Source: Macrostomum hystrix
Lineage: Eukaryota > Platyhelminthes > Macrostomidae
Direction of reading: 5' to 3'
Assembly: GCA_950097015.1 (NCBI GenBank)
Contig: CATNEN010000038.1
Location: 35,178,501-35,242,500 of the forward strand
Length of the DNA stretch: 64,000 nucleotides
In this document: positions 22,863-35,800 of the stretch, piece by piece
How positions within the stretch are numbered: the stretch's first letter is position 1
Layout of the letters: every line of letters starts with the position of its first letter
Notes under the pieces: model-generated
What the model was told of the DNA's origin: nothing
Seen by the model: only the letters and a program-made list of their open reading frames with translations
Databases searched by the model: none
Position numbers and translations under genes: made by a program

Positions 22863-23326
22863 CAGGGGTCGGCAAACTCCGGCCCGCGGGCCAGATGCGG
22901 CCCTCGAAGCTCCCAAATCCGGCCCGTTGCCTCTTCTAACATCTACAGTGTCCTGTTTCATCTCTCTCGTGTCTAATCTCTCCTGTGTCTCATCTCTCCC
23001 GTGTCTCATCTCTCCTGTGTCTCATCGCTCTCGTGTCTAATCTCTCCCGTCTCTCATCGCTCCCGTGTCCTATCTCTCCCGTGTCTTATCTCTCCCGTGT
23101 CTAATCTCTCCCGTCTCTCATCTCTCCCGTGTCTCATCTCTCCCGTGTCTAATCTCTCCCCTGTCTTATCTCTCCCGTCTCATCTCTCTCGTGTATCATC
23201 TTTCTGTGTCTCATCTCTCCCGTGTCTCATCTCTCCCCTATCTCATATTTATACAGTCAATGCGGCCCGCTGTCGTCTTTTAGGTTCTCTCTTTGGCCCG
23301 CCAGCAAATAAGTTTGCCTACCCCTG
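22863..23326 (+). mobile_element. Non-autonomous hAT-type element (MITE) in HMGB 5' UTR intron
   Basis: Terminal inverted repeats CAGGGGTCGGCAAACTC at the left and, reverse complemented, CAGGGGTAGGCAAACTT at the right. Both termini are followed by subterminal CGGCCCGC/GGCGGGCC motifs. A perfect 8-bp target site duplication CAATACTA flanks it (22855-22862 and 23327-23334). The interior is mostly a 16-bp tandem repeat (CTCTCCCGTGTCTCAT) at about 22940-23255. There is no transposase ORF. It lies within the intron 22405-23371. Confidence 0.9.
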
Positions 23327-23392
23327 CAATACTACTTCAATTAATAAAAAAATGATAAACTCTGATTTCAGTTTTATTGCCGCAACAACAAA

Positions 23393-24108
23393 ATGGTGAA
23401 AGACAAATCCAAGCCGAAGGGTGCTATGACTGCCTACGCCTGCTTCGTCCAGGTCATCAGGGAGGAGCACCGTAAGAAGCACCCGGATGAAACTGTTGTC
23501 TTCTCAGAGTTCTCCAAGAAGTGCGCCGAGAAATGGAAGACTATGAATCCTAAAGAGAAGAAACGCTTTGAAGACATGGCCGCCCGCGACAAGGAGCGCT
23601 TTAATCGCGAGATCGAAGACTACGTCCCAGCCGACGGTGGCAAAGTTCGCAAGCGCAAGCGCGTCAAGGATCCCAACATGCCCAAGCGTCCCCTGTCCGC
23701 CTTCTTCCTCTTCAGCGAAGAGGAGCGCCCGAAGGTTCGCGCCGCTAATCCTGACTGGCGAGTAAGCGAAGTAGCCAAAGAGCTTGGCAAGCGCTGGGAG
23801 GCCTGCAAAAATAGGCCAAAGTTTGAGCAGCAGGCTACTCGCGACAAGCAGCGCTATGAAGAGGTTTGTTGATCGTTAGTTCTTTTTAAATTTATGTAAA
23901 GTACACTATCAACTCGTCATCTTATTAGCAACAATTTAAATTTTGTCTTTCATTTCCAAAATCCTTCTAGGAGATGAAGCAGTACAAAGCTGGCACATTC
24001 ACTGGCAGCACAAAGCGAGCCAAACCGGCTGCAGTTAGCAACGGCGCCGGCGACGAAGACGATGAGGACGTCGACGATGAAGGCGATGAAGAAGAGGAGG
24101 ACGAGTAA
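23393..24108 (+). CDS. HMGB: HMGB-type chromatin protein (two HMG boxes, acidic tail)
   Basis: Coding exons 23393-23863 (donor GTTTGT) and 23971-24108 (acceptor CTTCTAG, stop TAA) give 202 residues. Box A spans about residues 8-78 (MTAYACFVQVIREEHRKKHP, FSKKCAEKWKTMN). Box B spans about 93-163 (PKRPLSAFFLFSEEERPKVR, ELGKRWEACKN). The basic linker is KVRKRKRVKDPNMPKRP. The protein ends in an acidic tail of Asp/Glu, as in HMGB1/2 and insect DSP1. It bends DNA and acts in chromatin architecture in the nucleus. A non-coding first exon ends at 22404 and the second exon starts at 23372, 21 bases before the ATG. A poly(A) signal AATAAA is at 24153-24158. Confidence 0.95.
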
Positions 24109-24152
24109 ATAATTAGCCCCAGCTTCGGTGTTTAGCGCGCGTGTAAAGTTTA

Positions 24153-24158
24153 AATAAA
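24153..24158 (+). terminator. AATAAA poly(A) signal of HMGB
   Basis: AATAAA lies 45 bases after the TAA stop, followed by AAAATAATACAAA. Confidence 0.65.
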
Positions 24159-24954
24159 AGATGTTAAAAAATAATACAAACACCAGATCTAAAGCCTCGA
24201 TCTACCGCGGCCGTGTTCAAAAGTTAAAAACTGTTTTTTTCTCTGTTCTCGGTGTTATTTTTTTAATTTTGTCTTGTGTTTTAATTTAAAACAAACTAAT
24301 CCAACTATCCTACTTATTGTTCTCAGCACCAGTAGCATGATGCGAATGTTGCTAGCTTTCTTGTTGTTCGTCAATTATTTCAAGTTAACCGTTTTTTCTA
24401 TATTTCAGCAGTTAAAGTTTTTTTCCCAGAAAGGTCTCCCATAAGTTTTTTGTTAATTAATAAAGAACGAAATTCGTGTTTCTATTATGTATTGCTTTTA
24501 GGGATACAGAGAACCATAGCGGTCCATTTGTAAGTATATTATCTAGTATCAGTCTAGAATGTCGGCTTCGTGGTTTTAGTAATGAATTTCTTGTGTTCTT
24601 TTAACAGCCTCTCAAATTATTGCTAGCTTATGTCCCCCAATCACCGATTGTGGTGTCAACTCGTTTACATCATCAGTAGCAAATACATAATTTCTTGTTA
24701 AGTGTTGTTGTAAACTGCGTGCATTGATTCAACTTATTTAGTGTTTTTACTTCAAATAAAACTGTACGTTATAATGCAGTGCTTGCGACTGGCCTGTACG
24801 TCACAATTCCTATCAGGAGATATTAGCACCCACATTGCAACTTGTGCGTGTGTCAATAAGCAGAAAATTCGTTTTTATGATTGCATTACATTTCTTTACC
24901 CAGTTAAGTAGCAATTTTAATCGCATTCATTTGAATGCATCTCATTCAATTAGA

Positions 24955-25800
24955 TCCACCTCAATAGAGAGTTCACTCCACTCCCCCAGGAGTCCACCCC
25001 AATCCCACTGGAGTCCTTCGACCCGATCCCACAGGCCAGTCCACCCCAATCCCAATGGAGTCCACCCCAATCCCTCAGGCCAGCCCAACCCAATCCCAAT
25101 GGAGTCCACCCTAATCCCAATGGAGTCCACCCCAATCCCTCTAGAGCCCACCCCAATCCCACTAGAGTCCATCCCAATCCCTCAGGCCAGCCCAACCCAA
25201 TCCCAATGGAGTCCACCCTAATCCCAATGGAGTCCACCCCAATCCCTCTAGAGCCCACCCCAATCCCACTAGAGTCCATCCCAATCCCTCAGGCCAGCCC
25301 ACCCCAATCCCAATGGAGTCCATCCCAATCCCACTGGAGTCCTTCGACCCGATCCCACAGGCCAGTCCACCCAAATCCCACTGCATGCAGTCCTTCCGAA
25401 TCTCACTGGAGTGCTTCCGAATCCCACTTGGATTCCTTCACGATCCCACTGGAGTCCTTCCCAATCCCACTGGCCAGTCCACCCCAATCCCTCTGGAGTC
25501 TACCCCAATCCCACTACTCGAGTCCTTCGACCCGATCCCACAGGCCAGTCCACCCCAATCCCAATGGAGTCCACCCCAATCCCTCAGGCCAGCCCAACCC
25601 AATCCCAATGGAGTCCACCCCAATCCCACTAGAGTCCATCCCAATCCCTCAGGCCAGCCCACCCCAATCCCAATGGAGTCCACCCCAATACCTCAGGCCA
25701 GTCCAACCCAATCCCAATGAAGTCCATCCCAATCCCTCAGGCCAGTCCAACCCAATCCCAATGAAGTCCATCCCAATCCCTCAGGCCAGTCCAGCCCAAA
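24955..25800. repeat. C-rich minisatellite (CCCAATCCCAATGGAGTCCA family)
   Basis: Units of CCCAATCCC(A/T), (A/C)TGGAGTCCA and CTCAGGCCAGTCCA are arranged in higher-order blocks, between HMGB and the Kazal gene. Open frames on both strands come from the repeat period. Confidence 0.9.
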
Positions 25801-26135
25801 TATCTCATTGAATCTACTCCACTTTACAACGAGAAATCACCTTTATACGAGTGCAGTATTCGTGGCTGTGTATCTATGTCCTAATTGTTATAATTGTGAA
25901 AAAGATGAGTACGTAACAGATATTAATTCAAGAGGTACTGCATGCATAGTTGAAACGGGGTATCAAGCTAGGGAATCACGATGCCCTTGAGTGGTTAAAG
26001 ACGCCTTTTGGCCACCTGCGACATTCAATATACAAAAAGTTTTCATGAAAGCAGCTATATATTGTATAGGTAATTGTTTCAGACAGTGGCATCATCGTCT
26101 GCAACGTGCCGCGACAAATAATCATGAGTAGACTG

Positions 26136-26143
26136 TATTTAAA
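26136..26143 (+). promoter_or_regulatory. TATA-like box of the Kazal gene
   Basis: TATTTAAA lies 67 bases upstream of the ATG at 26210, a suitable distance for a short 5' UTR. Confidence 0.4.
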
Positions 26144-26209
26144 CTCGATATACTCAGCAGGGCCCTACATAGGCCAATTAGTTAGCAGCAGCAAGTTGTC
26201 GCCAAAAGA

Positions 26210-26674
26210 ATGCACCACTTTGTTGTCTCCATCCTGACTGCGGCTGTCCTGGCCAAAGCGGTCAGTCTCGGAGCCAGCCTGTTGTACCAGCCGGAGCTGC
26301 TCACTCCGGTGCCGCAGTCTATGGCCCGGAGCCTGGCCCAGTCACAGTTGAACATCGACCTCCGTCATCGCCAGTCGGCTCTGCTGACGGAGCCGGAGGT
26401 CGAACGGGCCTGGCTGACAGCAAAGAGTGCCACCATGTTCGGGCCGATACAGACGTGCGCCTGGAAGGGCTCCGGGCTGCAGCCGCTGTCGTCAGGAGGC
26501 GACGCCGGACTTCAAACCGGCGACTGTAGTCTGGCGTCGCTGTGCCCGCACTGCAGCGGCCTGGAGCCAGTCTGTGCTGACGGTGTCGACTATGCCAACC
26601 CGTGTGCGGCTCTCTGTCAGGGCGCCAGCGTCATCCTGCCCGGACTGTGCTCAACTCCGCTGCTCGCCGACTAG
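26210..26674 (+). CDS. Secreted protein with Kazal-type domain
   Basis: Intronless ORF of 154 residues. It starts with a signal peptide (FVVSILTAAVLAKAVSLGAS). After a region without cysteines (about residues 25-80), the C-terminal third carries eight cysteines including LCPHCSGLEPVCADGVDYAN followed by PCAALC. This matches the Kazal signature C-P-x(n)-PVC-x-x-DG-x-x-Y-x-N-x-C-x(3)-C. Kazal domains usually inhibit serine proteases or occur in extracellular matrix proteins; which one cannot be told here. ATTAAA follows at about 26723. The TAG stop lies about 75 bases before the repeat body of a second hAT-like copy. Confidence 0.78.
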   Translation: MHHFVVSILTAAVLAKAVSLGASLLYQPELLTPVPQSMARSLAQSQLNIDLRHRQSALLTEPEVERAWLTAKSATMFGPIQTCAWKGSGLQPLSSGGDAGLQTGDCSLASLCPHCSGLEPVCADGVDYANPCAALCQGASVILPGLCSTPLLAD

Positions 26675-26749
26675 CGGTTGCATCAGCTAGGGCCATTATG
26701 CTTAGAATTTACCTGTATAGAAATTAAATACCATGCGATGATCATAAAG

Positions 26750-27205
26750 AGATGAGAGAGATGAGACACAGGAGAGATTAGACACGGGAGAGATAAGACA
26801 TGGCAGAGATTAGACACGGGAGAGATAAGACATGGCAGAGATAAGATACGGGAGAGATGAGACATAGCAGAGATAAGATACGGGAGAGATGAGACATGGC
26901 AGAGATAAGATACGGGAGAGATGAGACATGGCAGAGATAAGATACGGGAGAGATGAGACATGGCGGAGATAAGATACGGGAGAGATAAGACACGGGAGAG
27001 ATTAGACACGGGAGAGATTAGACACGGGAGAGATTAGACACGGGAGAGATGAGACGCGGGAGAGATGAGACACGGGAGAGATTAGACACGGGAGAGATTA
27101 GACACGGGAGAGATGAGACGCGGGAGAGATGAGACACGGGAGAGATAAGACACGGGCCGGATTTGGGAGCTTGGAGGGCCGCATCTGGCTCGCGGGCCGG
27201 AGTTT
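26750..27205 (-). mobile_element. Truncated hAT-like MITE copy with 16-bp array
   Basis: The right end (27155-27205), reverse complemented, reads GCAAACTCCGGCCCGCGAGC then CAGATGCGGCCCTCCAAGCT, matching the left end of the 22863 element; the outermost bases are degraded. The body is the same 16-bp repeat in the opposite orientation (GAGATGAGACACGGGA, with CATGGCAGAGAT variants). The other terminus and target duplication are not visible. Confidence 0.75.
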
Positions 27206-27767
27206 GCTTACCCAGAGGCCTCTAATTGAAAGAAAAGTTTTTTTAACAAAATCTGATAACTGTACATGTATTGTTGCGCCTCGGGTGATTAGCTTCTCAC
27301 GAACTTCACTTTATCTAATCTGCTGTCGTGATTAGCTAGACACCTCAATTCTATACGTATTTTTCGTATAGCCTTTTGGTGTGTCGGTTTCATTTTTTTT
27401 TTATTGTTGCTTTTTTAAAGAAAGAAGACAGGTGTGTTGCCTCTCATACAGTATACATTTTTGCATTGTGTTCTGATATTGATCAATGAAATAATTATAC
27501 TTTTTTTTAAAAGCCTATAACTAGTTTACTTACTGATGAACAGAGTCATGTATTAATAAAACTAACTGTACGAGTTAGTTTAGAAATTCTTTAAATTTCA
27601 AGAATAATAAATAAAAAAACAGTTTTTGCATTCACGCACGAAAGTGAAATAAAAATAACGCTATTAATATAACGATCATATAATTAGACCGATTAATAAG
27701 CCGTCTGCTCTATAACCAAACGCATAGATTGTTAAATAATGCTTTTAAGAAAGAGTTTAAATAGAGA

Positions 27768-28015
27768 TACCTGCTAGATATAGATACCTGCTAGATATAG
27801 ATACCTGCTAGATATAGATACCTGCTAGATATAGATACCTGCTAGATATAGATACCTGCTAGATATAGATACCTGCTAGATATAGATACCTGCTAGATAT
27901 AGATACCTGCTAGATATAGATACCTGCTAGATATAGATACCTGCTAGATATAGATACCTGCTAGATATAGATACCTGCTAGATATAGATACCTGCTAGAT
28001 ATAGATGCCTGTTTA
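27768..28015. repeat. 17-bp minisatellite GATACCTGCTAGATATA
   Basis: About 14 near-identical units, followed to 28170 by diverged GATACCTGTTAGATAGACAC units. Confidence 0.93.
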
Positions 28016-28199
28016 GATAGACACAGCTTTTATGTACGGATACCTGTTAGATAGACACAGCTTTTGGGTACGGATACCTGTTAGATAGACACAGCTTTTT
28101 TGTACAGATACCTGTTAGATAGACACAGCTTTTAGGAACAGATAACTGTTAGATACAGACACCTGTTAGATAATGATATAAACGGCTTAGTTATAAAGG

Positions 28200-29500
28200 T
28201 CGAGGTTAGTAAATAAGCTTTAGTTTATATCACGCACTCAATAGGTGATAAATGAGACTATATGTATTACAAGTATGTAAAAGAGCGTCATTTACTTACT
28301 ATTTAATTAACTATCATTGTTATATATTTAGATTTTCAGTACTTGTCGTGCCGCTCAGGTCGACCTGTGAGTGCATGGGCACTTAATTGGCGTCTATAAT
28401 TAGGGGCGATACAACTAAGAGAATCAAAGGTCATGACCATAATCAGTTAGTTTAAGATATTTTTGTAGGCGTTTCGCGGCATGAATCAAAGCCGTGCCAA
28501 TATATCGTTCTTAAACAGTAGAAAAACCACTGGGCTATTTTCAATAGCAACATTTTTCTTTTCTCGGTATCTCCTAAAATATTCAAGCTTTCTTTCATGG
28601 TCTTTTTACAGGTTCTGGATCAGATCTTCCTTTATTGATAAGGGTATGGTAATCAATTATTATAATTATTCGTATTATTATATGGAGACAATACACGGAA
28701 ACTTGTATAAACCTGGCTTAATTCTGAACAATGCAATTCAGAATTGTCACACAAGGTCCATTGGTATAATACTAGTAAGTTAAATTTAATACTTTAAACA
28801 TCGACAGACTACTGATGGCAATTTTCTAAGTAGTATATTTTTTGTTCTAATTCGCGATCGACATATTTTGCGCCGTAAACAGACTTGTTAAATAAGCCAC
28901 AATTGCAAAAAACTCTTACTTGATTAACAGACTTATACTTCATAATAATTACTTGATCTTCTTTTTCAAGCAAGGCTGCGGCTCTCACTTGGGTCCTTTT
29001 CGATTCAGTCTATCATGTAAATCTGGTCTCTATAAGTCGGGGACTGGACATGCAATCGTATCGAAATTCCCCCTGTCAAAAACTTCAAAGCTCGCTGCAT
29101 CTACTCCACATCAAAGTTACGGACAGACAATTTCAACGGTTGGGCTAAAATAGGATTCGAACTGATTGAGACTTTTAATTGGTCCTTAATCTCAAACGGT
29201 CCTAAAAATCTCAAAAAACGATACTAGTAAAGTGGCTGCATGTGATCTTATTGATTTGAGAGCAGATTAACAATCTGTAATTAGCTATTAGTTCTTGGAT
29301 TGCACATTCTTACACAGGCGTGCTAGAATTTTGTCTGTCGGTTTTAATTCACTGATCGGCACAATGTCACGCCTCAACTCAAACTGCTTTAGAACCACTA
29401 ATCACTAATTAACTATAGAAACTATAGTTAGAGAAAAATTTAATTAGGATCGACGCAATTTAGGTTTTTTTAAACATTTGTTTAACAGTCGACCCATCTG
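28200..29500. other. Intergenic, no feature recognised
   Basis: AT-rich sequence between the Kazal gene and the mGluR promoter region. No exon-like stretch or repeat family was identified. Confidence 0.4.
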
Positions 29501-29501
29501 G

Positions 29502-29640
29502 TCCTTGGAGGTTGGCCCTCAAGGGTGCCAATTGCACCAAAACCCACGAAGCCTTCCTTCTGTTCGCGATTGCAGCCCCAAACGAATGTCGCTCGCAGCG
29601 GAATCGAGCTCAGGGACCTTGGTGCGAGAGTCCCTCCGAT
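29502..29640 (-). mobile_element. SINE family 1 fragment just upstream of mGluR
   Basis: The minus strand carries the tRNA-like head (B box GAGCTCGATTCCGC) and the first part of the body (TTGAGGGCCAACCTCCAAGG). The 3' half is absent. It ends about 100 bases before the mGluR TATA box. Confidence 0.65.
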
Positions 29641-29710
29641 CTACGTGTGTGTTGCTCATCAAAACCGATCAATGTACAATTGTCCAGAGTAGAGTTTGAG
29701 CTCTGAAGCT

Positions 29711-29775
29711 GATTGGTTGCTGCCAAACAAGTGGGGCAGTGGATATAAGTTGAGGCAGCTATAGTGCTCAATTAT
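29711..29775 (+). promoter_or_regulatory. mGluR core promoter (inverted CCAAT, TATA box)
   Basis: ATTGG at 29712-29716 and TATAAG at 29744-29749 lie 70-105 bases upstream of the ATG at 29819. A CA-containing initiator-like CTCAATTA is near 29770. Confidence 0.55.
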
Positions 29776-29818
29776 TAGAAATCCGGTTCCACAGTTAAGC
29801 CATCGCAGCAGTCCAGCC

Positions 29819-32800
29819 ATGCTTGCCTCAATCCTAGCGCTAGGGGCCTCTATATCATGTTGCCTTGGCAACCGAATAGGCATTCTCAACGGCCAAACTA
29901 AGCTCAGCCTGCCTGGGGACATTGTCCTCGGCGGGTTGTTTCCAATTCACGAGAAGGGCCAAACTAGAGAGGCCAACCAGTGCGGCCAGATTGGCGAGAA
30001 CCGCGGCATTCAGCGCATGGAGGCCATGGTCTACGCTCTGGCCAGGATCAATGCTGATCCCGGCCTCCTGCCGCGGATTCGTCTGGGCGCCAAACTGTTG
30101 GACACCTGCTCCAGGGATACTTACGCCCTTGAGCAGAGCATGGACTTTGTCACGGATCATCTGAGCACACTGGATGCCGCCTATGACTATAGGTGCGCCT
30201 TGGAGAACATTGGTGGCAGCGGCGGCGGCGGCGGTGCTTCGGCGACAGCCAAGAGGAAGGGCCGTCAGCCAGTGGCAGGAGTTATAGGTGCTGCTGATTC
30301 CTCCGTCAGCATCATGATTGCTAACATTCTGCGACTATTTAAGGTGAGCACATAGCTATCAGGTAAGGGTAATTACTCGCCAAGCTTGTGCAGCTTGATC
30401 ATCGATGCTTGTGCAGCTTGATCATCGATGCTTGAGTAGCTTGATCATCGATGCTTGAGTAGCTTGATCATCGATGCTTGAGTAGCTTGATCATCGATGC
30501 TTGAGTAGCTTGATCATCGATGCTTGAGTAGCTTGATCATCGATGCTTGAGTAGCTTGATCATCGATGCTTGAGTAGCTTGATCATCGATGCTTGAGTAG
30601 CTTGATCATTGATGCTTGTGTAGCTTGATCATCGATGCTTGAGTAGCTTGATCATCGATGCTTGAGTAGCTTGATCATTGATGCTTGTGTAGCTTGATCA
30701 TCGATGCTTGAGTAGCTTGATCATCGATGCTTGAGTAGCTTGATCATCGATGCTTGAGTAGCTTGATCATCGATGCTTGTGTAGCTTGATCATCGATGCT
30801 TGAGTAGCTTGATCATCGATGCTTGAGTAGCTTGATCATTGATGCTTGTGCAGCTTGATCATCGATGCTTGTGTAGCTTGATCATCGATGCTTGTGTAGC
30901 TTAATCATCGATGCTTGAGTAGCTTGATCATCGATGCTTGAGTAGCTTGATCATCGATGCTTGAGTAGCTTGATCATCGATGCTTGTGTAGCTTAATCAT
31001 CGATGCTTGAGTAGCTTGATCATCGATGCTTGAGTAGCTTGATCATCGATGCTTGAGTAGCTTGATCATCGATGCTTGAGTAGCTTGATCATCGATGCTT
31101 GAGTAGCTTGATCATCGATGCTTGAGTAGCTTGATCATCGATGCTTGAGTAGCTTGATCATTGATGCTTGTGTAGCTTGATCATTGATGCTTGAGTAGCT
31201 TGATCATCGATGCTTGAGTAGCTTGATCATCGATGCTTGTGTAGCTTGATCATCGATGCTTGAGTAGCTTGATCATCGATGCTTGAGTAGCTTGATCATT
31301 GATGCTTGTGTAGCTTGATCATCGATGCTTGAGTAGCTTGATCATCGATGCTTGAGTAGCTTGATCATTGATGCTTGTGTAGCTTGATCATCGATGCTTG
31401 AGTAGCTTGATCATCGATGCTTGAGTAGCTTGATCATCCATGCTTGTGTAGCTTGATCATCCATGCTTGTGTAGCTTGATCATCGATGCTTGAGTAGCTT
31501 GATCATTGATGCTTGTGTAGCTTGATCATCGATGCTTGAGTAGCTTGATCATCGATGCTTGTGTAGCTTGATCATCGATGCTTGTGTAGCTTGATCATCG
31601 ATGCTTGTGTAGCTTGATCATCGATGCTTGAGCATCTATTCAGTCCACTGAGGGCTGGTACACTGCCGCAAATTTCTACCCTATCTGGCATCCATTTTAT
31701 TCCTGACTAACTTGAAGCCCTTTTGAATTAGTTGTCTGGCTCAAGGAAACAATTATCCGAGATTCGAACCCCCGACCTCCCGACAAGAAGTCCTGGGCTT
31801 ACGACCCACTGCAGCTACACTCTGAAATGGCAGAATATAAGCTTGACGAGTCCCAGAACAGTAGGATTGAATTACAATGTCTCCTCATTAGCAATTAAAT
31901 TGATAAGCTCGCGAATAAAATTGCTAATCAGTCAAGAAATTTGATATCTGACTGAGCGGGAAGATAACCCACTGCATAGAAAGCCAGCGATAATTTGTGA
32001 TAACCACCTGAAAAGAGAAGCATCATTAAAATTACAGTGCTTTTACTAGCTCACTAGTCCTTCGTGTTTACTCAAACTGTGGCAGGGAATTTGTCGAATA
32101 AATAAAATGGAAACACAATTAACGCGCCGCGAAAAAAGGGAAATTTGTGCCAGGGATAAATTTTGGTTGCTAAGACCAGCTTAGGTCCCAAGTAACCGGA
32201 AGTGAAGGGCAAGGGAGCAGACACAGCCGTATTGATTGTAAGACTTTGATAGTGTTTCTGTTAGTTTATTCTCTTTTAAACCGGCAGCATTGGTGTCACT
32301 AAATACCCTATTGATATTGATTGGTCTCTGTAGTTGCTTTTGATTTTAATTCTTACCTGCGCCGGGTGGCGAGGTGGTCGCCATCAGTCGAGGCCTAGGA
32401 CACGAAGCTATTTTTTGCTAGGAGCACGAATGCTCGACCGACTCTGACAGGCTGGCCGAAATGGAACCGCTGAACTCTTTGTGAATTAGTGTCTGCGTAA
32501 AATATAGGCTGCTTAATGAGACGGCTGAAAACAGGGATTGGGAAGAGGGATCTAAAATGAGGGATCTGGAAGAGAGATTGGGAAGAGGCATTGGGAAGAA
32601 GGATTGGCAAAAGAGGGATTGGGAAGAGAAATTAGGAAGAGGGATTGGGAAGAGGGATTGGGAAGAGGGATTGGGAAGAGGGATTGGGAAGAGGGATTGG
32701 GAAGAGGGATTGGGAAGAGGGATTGGGAACGGGGATTGGGAAGAGAGATTGGGAAGAGGGATTGGGAAGAGGGATCGGGAAGAGGGATTGGGAAGAGGGA

Positions 32801-35800
32801 TTAGGAAGAGGGATTGGGAAGAGGGATTGGGAAGAGGGATTGGGAAGAGGGATTGGGAAGAGGAATTGGGAAGAGGGATTGGGAAGAGGGATTGGGAACG
32901 GGGATTGGGAAGAGAGATTGGGAAGAGGGATTGGGAAGAGGGATTGGGTAGAAGGATTGGGTAGAAGGATTGGCAAAAGAGGGATTGGGAAGAGAAATTA
33001 GGAAGAGGGATTGGGAAGAGGGATTGGGAACGGGGATTGGGAAGAGGGATTGGGAAGAGGGATTGGGTAGAAGGATTGGCAAAAGAGGGATTGGGAAGAG
33101 AAATTAGGAAGAGGGATTGGGAAGAGGGATTGGGAAGAGGGATTGGGAAGAGGGATTGGGAAGAGGGATTGGGAAGAGGGATTGGGAAGAGGGATTGGGA
33201 ACGGGGATTGGGAAGAGAGATTGGGAAGAGGGATTGGGAAGAGGGATCGGGAAGAGGGATTGGGAAGAGGGATTAGGAAGAGGGATTGGGAAGAGGGATT
33301 GGGAAGAGGGATTGGGAAGAGGGATTGGGAAGAGGGATTGGGTAGAAGGATTGGCAAAAGAGGGATTGGGAAGAGGGATTGGGAAGAGGGATTGGGAAGA
33401 GGGATTGGGTAGAAGGATTGGCAAAAGAGGGATTGGGAAGAGAAATTAGGAAGAGGGATTGGGAAGAGGGATTGGGAAGAGGGATTGGGAAGAGGGATTG
33501 GGAAGAGGGATTGGGAAGAGGGATTGGGAAGAGGGATTGGGAAGAGGGATTGGGAAGAGGGATTGGGAAGAGGGATTGGGAACGGGGATTGGGAAGAGAG
33601 ATTGGGAAGAGGGATTGGGAAGAGGGATCGGGAAGAGGGATTGGGAAGAGGGATTAGGAAGAGGGATTGGGAAGAGGGATTGGGAAGAGGGATTAGGAAG
33701 GGAGATTGGGAAGAGGGATTGGGAAGAGGGATCTAAAATGAGGGATCTGGAAGAGGCATTAGGAAGAAGGATTGGCAAAAGAGGGATTGGGAAGAGAAAT
33801 TAGGAAGAGGGATTAGGAAGAGAGATTGGGAAGAGGGATTGGGAAGAGGGATTAGGAAGAGAGATTGGGAAGAGGGATTGGGAAGAGGGATTGGGAAGAG
33901 GGATTGGGAAGAGGGATTGGGAAGAGGGATTGGGAAGAGGGATTGGAAACGGGGATTGGGAAGAGGGATTGGGAAGAGGGATTGGGAAGAGGGATTGGGA
34001 AGAGGGATTAGGAAGAGAGATTGGGAAGAGGGATTGGGAAGAGGGATTGGGAAGAGGGATTGGGAAGAGGGATTGGGAAGAGGGATTGGGAAGAGGGATT
34101 GGAAACGGGGATTGGGAAGAGGGATCGGGAAGAGGGATTGGGAAGAGGCATTGGGAAGAAGGATCGGCAAAAGAGGGATTGGGAAGAGGGATTGGGAAGA
34201 GGGATTGGGAAGAGGGATCGGGAAGAGGGATTGGGAAGAGGCATTGGGAAGAAGGATCGGCAAAAGAGGGATTGGGAAGAGGGATTGGGAAGAGGGATTG
34301 GGAAGAGGGATCGGGAAGAGGGATTGGGAAGAGGCATTGGGAAGAAGGATCGGCAAAAGAGGGATTGGGAAGAGGGATTGGGAAGAGGGATTGGGAAGAG
34401 GGATTGGGAAGAAGGATCGGCAAAAGAGGGATTGGGAAGAGGGATTGGGAAGAGGGATTGGGAAGAGGGATCGGGAAGAGGGATTGGGAAGAGGCATTGG
34501 GAAGAAGGATCGGCAAAAGAGGGATTGGGAAGAGGGATTGGGAAGAGGGATTGGGAAGAGGGATTGGGAAGAGGGATTGGGAAGAGGGATCGGGAAGAGG
34601 GATTGGGAAGAGGCATTGGGAAGAAGGATCGGCAAAAGAGGGATTGGGAAGAGGGATTGGGAAGAGGGATTGGGAAGAGGGATTAGGAAGAGGGATTTGG
34701 GAAGATAGATTTGCGAAGAGGGATTTTAGAAAAGGGATCTGAGAAGCCGGATAGGGAAAGGGGATCTGTTTGGAAAGGGGATTGGGAAGACTCTTCATAG
34801 TGTTAAAAATGGGAAGAATAGGAATTGGGAATGTAATATGGGCAGACGTATAAGAACACTGGGACTTGATCTTCACATTCAAAAAGGGGATTTAAGAAAA
34901 CGGCACGGAAAAGAATCCCAGCATTTTTTCTATATTCTGTCTCCTAGAAGCCTCTTGTAAGAAAAAGATCGCTTGTAAAATCTCAGCAAACAAAGAGAAA
35001 GAGAGAAAGTGGAGGAATTCGCTCCAGCGATTCAGAAGCATTCGGTGCTTGCTTGCAACCTCTGTTTGCCTTTGAGCCGGTTAAGGCCTCACACGGGCCG
35101 AATGTCCGGCTTCTGCTCAGCGATGAATAGCCCAGTCACGGTGCCATCAGATTCACCTGATCCATATTGTAGGACACCAAATCCCCACGATAGAGGATCA
35201 GATGCGCTGCATGACCTGCAAACCTATTTCTCCTCATCCTCATCTCCCCGTCACTCACCCTCTCTCCCCATCTCTCCCCATCTCTCCTCATCTCTCTCCA
35301 TCTCTCCCCATCTCTCCTTATCTCTCTTATCTCTCCTTATCTCTCCATCTCTCTCTATCTCTCTCCATCTCTCCCCATCTCTCCCCATCTCTCTCCATCT
35401 CTCCCCATCTCTCTCCATCTCTCCCCATCTCTCCCCATCTCTCCCCATCTCTCCCCATCTCTCTCCTTATCTCTCCATCTCTCTCCATCTCTCTCCATCT
35501 CTCCCCATCTCTCCCCATCTCTCTCCATCTCTCCCCATCTCTCTCCATCTCTCCCCATCTCTCTCCATCTCTCCCCATCTCTCCTTATCTCTCTTATCTC
35601 TCCTTATCTCTCCATTTCTCCCCATCTCTTCCCATCTCTTCCCATCTCTCTCCATCTCTCCCATCTCTCCCCATCGCTCCTTATCTTTCTTCATTTCTCC
35701 CAATTTCTTGCAACACCTCACACATGTAACCGGACCCAGTAGCAGTACAATTTCTGTATCTAAGTTTAAGTTTGCAAGTCTCAAATAGTTTGCAAATTGT

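Noticed and set aside
32535-34882. ORFs of 200-360 codons on both strands
   Set aside because: They consist only of translated 13-bp repeat units and are open in all frames; no start context, splice sites or domain.
35009-35230. Possible extra exon in mGluR intron 1
   Set aside because: Open for about 70 codons before the CT-rich array, but exons 1 and 2 join in phase and in family sequence without it, and no flanking splice sites were convincing.
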